DNA of 15,401 nucleotides, from contig CALJXB010000235.1 of assembly GCA_937974415.1 (NCBI GenBank), forward strand, positions 1 to 15,401, read 5' to 3'. A program made the position numbers and the translations under genes. The stretch is from an uncultured Kiloniellales bacterium (lineage in GTDB: Bacteria; Pseudomonadota; Alphaproteobacteria; Kiloniellales; JAKSDN01). Every line of letters begins with the position of its first letter. The first letter of the stretch is position 1. The notes under the pieces are model-generated. The model saw nothing but the letters and a program-made list of their open reading frames with translations, ran no database searches and was not told the origin of the DNA. Below are positions 13,234 to 15,401 of the stretch, piece after piece.

Positions 13234-13563
13234 ATGGGCGACGATCGCAAACAGAACGACGGCGACGACGGCCTGACGGGCGTCGTCATCGATACCAAGC
13301 CGCGGACGAAAAAGCCGTCCTTGTACAAAGTCTTGATGCTCAACGACGACTACACGCCGATGGAGTTCGTGGTGCACGTGCTGGAGCGCTTCTTCGGGAT
13401 GCCGCGCGAGGAGGCGACGCGCATCATGCTGCACGTTCACCGCCGCGGCGTGGGCCTGTGCGGCGTCTTCACCTACGAGGTCGCGGAAACAAAAGTGACG
13501 CAAGTAGTGGACTATGCGAGAAAACATCAGCATCCTCTACAGTGTACCTTGGAGAGGGAATAG
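13234..13563 (+). CDS. clpS: ATP-dependent Clp protease adaptor ClpS
   Basis: A 109-residue adaptor that binds N-degron substrates and hands them to ClpA for degradation by ClpAP. After a flexible, acidic N-terminal tail of about 25 residues come [20 protein letters not shown] (31-50), with the pocket residues N37, D38, D39, T41 and M43, then HVHRRG (67-72), where His69 corresponds to E. coli His66. The family C terminus [20 protein letters not shown] and [10 protein letters not shown] follows. All N-degron pocket residues I can check are present, so it should be functional. The Shine-Dalgarno is weak. The stop lies 15 bp before the clpA start, an operon arrangement that is standard for this pair. 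No reliable promoter was found in the 210-bp gap upstream. Confidence 0.96.
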   Translation: MGDDRKQNDGDDGLTGVVIDTKPRTKKPSLYKVLMLNDDYTPMEFVVHVLERFFGMPREEATRIMLHVHRRGVGLCGVFTYEVAETKVTQVVDYARKHQHPLQCTLERE

Positions 13564-13578
13564 GGGATTTCAGGCGGT

Positions 13579-15401
13579 ATGTTGTCGGCCAATCTAGAGA
13601 AAACTCTTCATCGCGCGCTCGCCTTCGCCAATGAGCGGCGCCACGAGTATGCGACCCTCGAGCATCTGCTGCTGTCGTTGACCGACGATCCCGACGCGGT
13701 GGCTGTGCTGCAGGCCTGCGGCGTGGAGATGGACCGGCTCACCGCGGAGCTGGCCGATTATGTCGACAACGATCTGTCCAACCTGATCACCGCCCACGGC
13801 GGCGATGCCAAGCCGACGGCCGGTTTCCAGCGCGTGCTGCAGCGCGCGGCGATCCACGTGCAGTCCTCGGGCCGCGAGGAGGTGACCGGCGCCAATGTCC
13901 TGGTCGCCATGTTCTCGGAGCGCGAGAGCCACGCGGTCTATTTCCTGCAGGAGCAGGAGATGAGCCGCCTGGATGCCATGAATTACATCAGCCACGGTAT
14001 CGCCAAGGTGGCGGGCCACGACGAGGCCCGGCCGGTGCACGGCACCGACGACGACGTGGCGGCCGAGAAGGTCGTGCGCAAGGGCAACGAGGCGCTCGAC
14101 GCCTATTGCGTCGACCTCAACCGCAAGGCCGAGGAGGGCCGCATCGACCCGCTGATCGGCCGCGAGCCCGAGGTCGAGCGCACCATTCAGGTGCTGTGCC
14201 GGCGCACCAAGAACAATCCCCTCTACGTCGGCGATTCCGGCGTCGGTAAGACGGCGCTGGCCGAGGGCCTGGCGCGGCGCATCGTCCAGGGCGACGTGCC
14301 CGAGGTGCTCCGGGACTCGACCATCTTCGCCCTCGACATGGGCGCGCTCCTGGCCGGCACGCGCTACCGCGGCGATTTCGAAGAGCGCCTCAAGGCGGTG
14401 ATCAACGAATTGGAAGCGCACCCCGGCGGCATCCTCTTCATCGACGAGATCCATACGGTGATCGGCGCCGGTGCCACCTCTGGCGGCGCGATGGACGCCT
14501 CCAACCTGCTGAAGCCGGCGCTGCAAAGCGGTACCCTGCGCTGCATCGGCTCGACCACCTACAAGGAGTACCGCAACTACTTCGAAAAGGACCGGGCGCT
14601 GGTCCGCCGGTTCCAGAAAATCGACGTGATCGAGCCCTCCATCGAGGACGCGGTCAAGATCCTGCGCGGCCTCAAGCCTTACTACGAAGAGCACCACAGG
14701 GTGCGCTACACGGCCGAGGCGCTGCGCACCGCGGTGGAGCTGGCGGCCCGCTACATCAACGACCGCCGCCTGCCGGACAAGGCGATCGACGTGATCGACG
14801 AGGTCGGCGCCTCCCAGATGCTGGTGCCCGAATCGAAGCGGCGCAAGACCATCGGCGTGAAGGAGATCGAGGCGGTGATCGCCAAGATCGCCCGCATTCC
14901 GCCGAAGAGCGTCTCCAAGGACGACCGCACGGTGCTTCAGAACCTCCACCGCGACCTCAAGACCATGGTGTTCGGCCAGGACCCGGCGATCGACGCCCTC
15001 TCGGCCGCCATCAAACTGTCCCGTGCGGGCCTGCGCGAGCCGGAAAAACCGATCGGCTGCTACCTCTTCTCGGGGCCGACCGGCGTCGGCAAGACCGAGG
15101 TGGCGCGCCAGCTCGCCCACTCCATGGGCATCGAACTGCACCGCTTCGACCTGTCGGAGTATATGGAGCGCCATTCGGTGAGCCGCCTGATCGGCGCGCC
15201 GCCGGGCTACGTAGGCTTCGACCAGGGTGGCCTGCTGACCGACGCGGTCGATCAGCATCCCCACTGCGTCCTGCTGCTCGACGAGATCGAGAAGGCGCAC
15301 CCGGACGTCTTCAACATCCTCTTGCAGGTGATGGACCACGGGAAGCTGACCGACCACAATGGCAAGACCGTCGACTTCCGCAACGTCATCCTCATCATGA
15401 C
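13579..15401 (+). CDS. clpA: ATP-dependent Clp protease ATP-binding subunit ClpA, 5' part
   Basis: The first 607 codons of an AAA+ unfoldase of about 750-780 residues; the 3' end lies beyond the window. The N domain (about 1-145, [20 protein letters not shown]) docks ClpS. The D1 module has Walker A GDSGVGKT (218-225), pore segment [11 protein letters not shown] (260-270) and Walker B ILFIDE (285-290), then the [22 protein letters not shown] sensor region. D2 has Walker A GPTGVGKT (499-506), pore loop GYVG (543-546) and Walker B LLLDEIE (565-571). There is no ClpB-type coiled-coil middle domain, which separates it from ClpB and ClpC. The ClpP-binding loop is in the missing part. It forms hexamers that feed unfolded proteins to ClpP. 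The ATG at 13579 has GGGGAT about 10 bases upstream and gives the usual N terminus. Confidence 0.96.
   Translation, partial: MLSANLEKTLHRALAFANERRHEYATLEHLLLSLTDDPDAVAVLQACGVEMDRLTAELADYVDNDLSNLITAHGGDAKPTAGFQRVLQRAAIHVQSSGREEVTGANVLVAMFSERESHAVYFLQEQEMSRLDAMNYISHGIAKVAGHDEARPVHGTDDDVAAEKVVRKGNEALDAYCVDLNRKAEEGRIDPLIGREPEVERTIQVLCRRTKNNPLYVGDSGVGKTALAEGLARRIVQGDVPEVLRDSTIFALDMGALLAGTRYRGDFEERLKAVINELEAHPGGILFIDEIHTVIGAGATSGGAMDASNLLKPALQSGTLRCIGSTTYKEYRNYFEKDRALVRRFQKIDVIEPSIEDAVKILRGLKPYYEEHHRVRYTAEALRTAVELAARYINDRRLPDKAIDVIDEVGASQMLVPESKRRKTIGVKEIEAVIAKIARIPPKSVSKDDRTVLQNLHRDLKTMVFGQDPAIDALSAAIKLSRAGLREPEKPIGCYLFSGPTGVGKTEVARQLAHSMGIELHRFDLSEYMERHSVSRLIGAPPGYVGFDQGGLLTDAVDQHPHCVLLLDEIEKAHPDVFNILLQVMDHGKLTDHNGKTVDFRNVILIM

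Noticed and set aside
13594..15357. A 587-codon minus-strand open frame opposite clpA
   Set aside because: Antisense shadow of clpA. Composition is typical of a reversed GC-rich frame with no motif.

Overview
The window is high-GC bacterial chromosome, most likely from an alphaproteobacterium of Rhodospirillales type. The main evidence is a MipZ-type division ATPase (an alphaproteobacterial family), a phasin with a TGC/GCA operator-like site, a D,D-carboxypeptidase carrying a SPOR tail, and a clpS-clpA pair. The genus cannot be fixed from the sequence alone. No rRNA, tRNA, CRISPR array, phage genes or transposase were found.

Layout. (1) Positions 1-3335 look catabolic: the start of a leftward 2-hydroxychromene-2-carboxylate isomerase-like gene, then rightward genes for a 2,4-dienoyl-CoA reductase-type SDR and a single-subunit molybdopterin oxidoreductase of unknown substrate. 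(2) Positions 3387-6214 hold mipZ, a von Willebrand A (MIDAS) protein and a membrane-anchored J-domain protein. The last two are separated by a 294-bp non-coding element with long terminal inverted repeats and nested internal palindromes (5193-5486). It looks like a MITE, and its right end carries an extended -10 that could start transcription at or next to the J-domain start codon. (3) Positions 6347-9968 are a nucleotide-sugar cassette, galU-ugd-phosphoglucomutase/phosphomannomutase, whose products convert glucose-6-phosphate to UDP-glucuronate. A small gamma-glutamylcyclotransferase-fold gene follows at 10027-10530. (4) Leftward, a D-alanyl-D-alanine carboxypeptidase gene with a SPOR domain ends 11 bp from the previous gene. 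(5) A 555-bp gap (11769-12323) holds the carboxypeptidase promoter, a leftward terminator-like hairpin, a 12-bp tandem repeat and a phasin promoter with a duplicated -10 and a PhaR-like operator. (6) A phasin gene follows, closed by a textbook intrinsic terminator. (7) clpS and the first two thirds of clpA come last, and clpA runs off the window. The 210 bp between the terminator and clpS (13024-13233) shows nothing I can call with confidence.

Most genes are ordinary housekeeping or metabolism. The unexplained structure is concentrated in the palindromic element at 5193-5486 and in the gap before the phasin gene. A TTTGGTATA promoter core recurs at three intergenic sites (1232, 5477, 6258).
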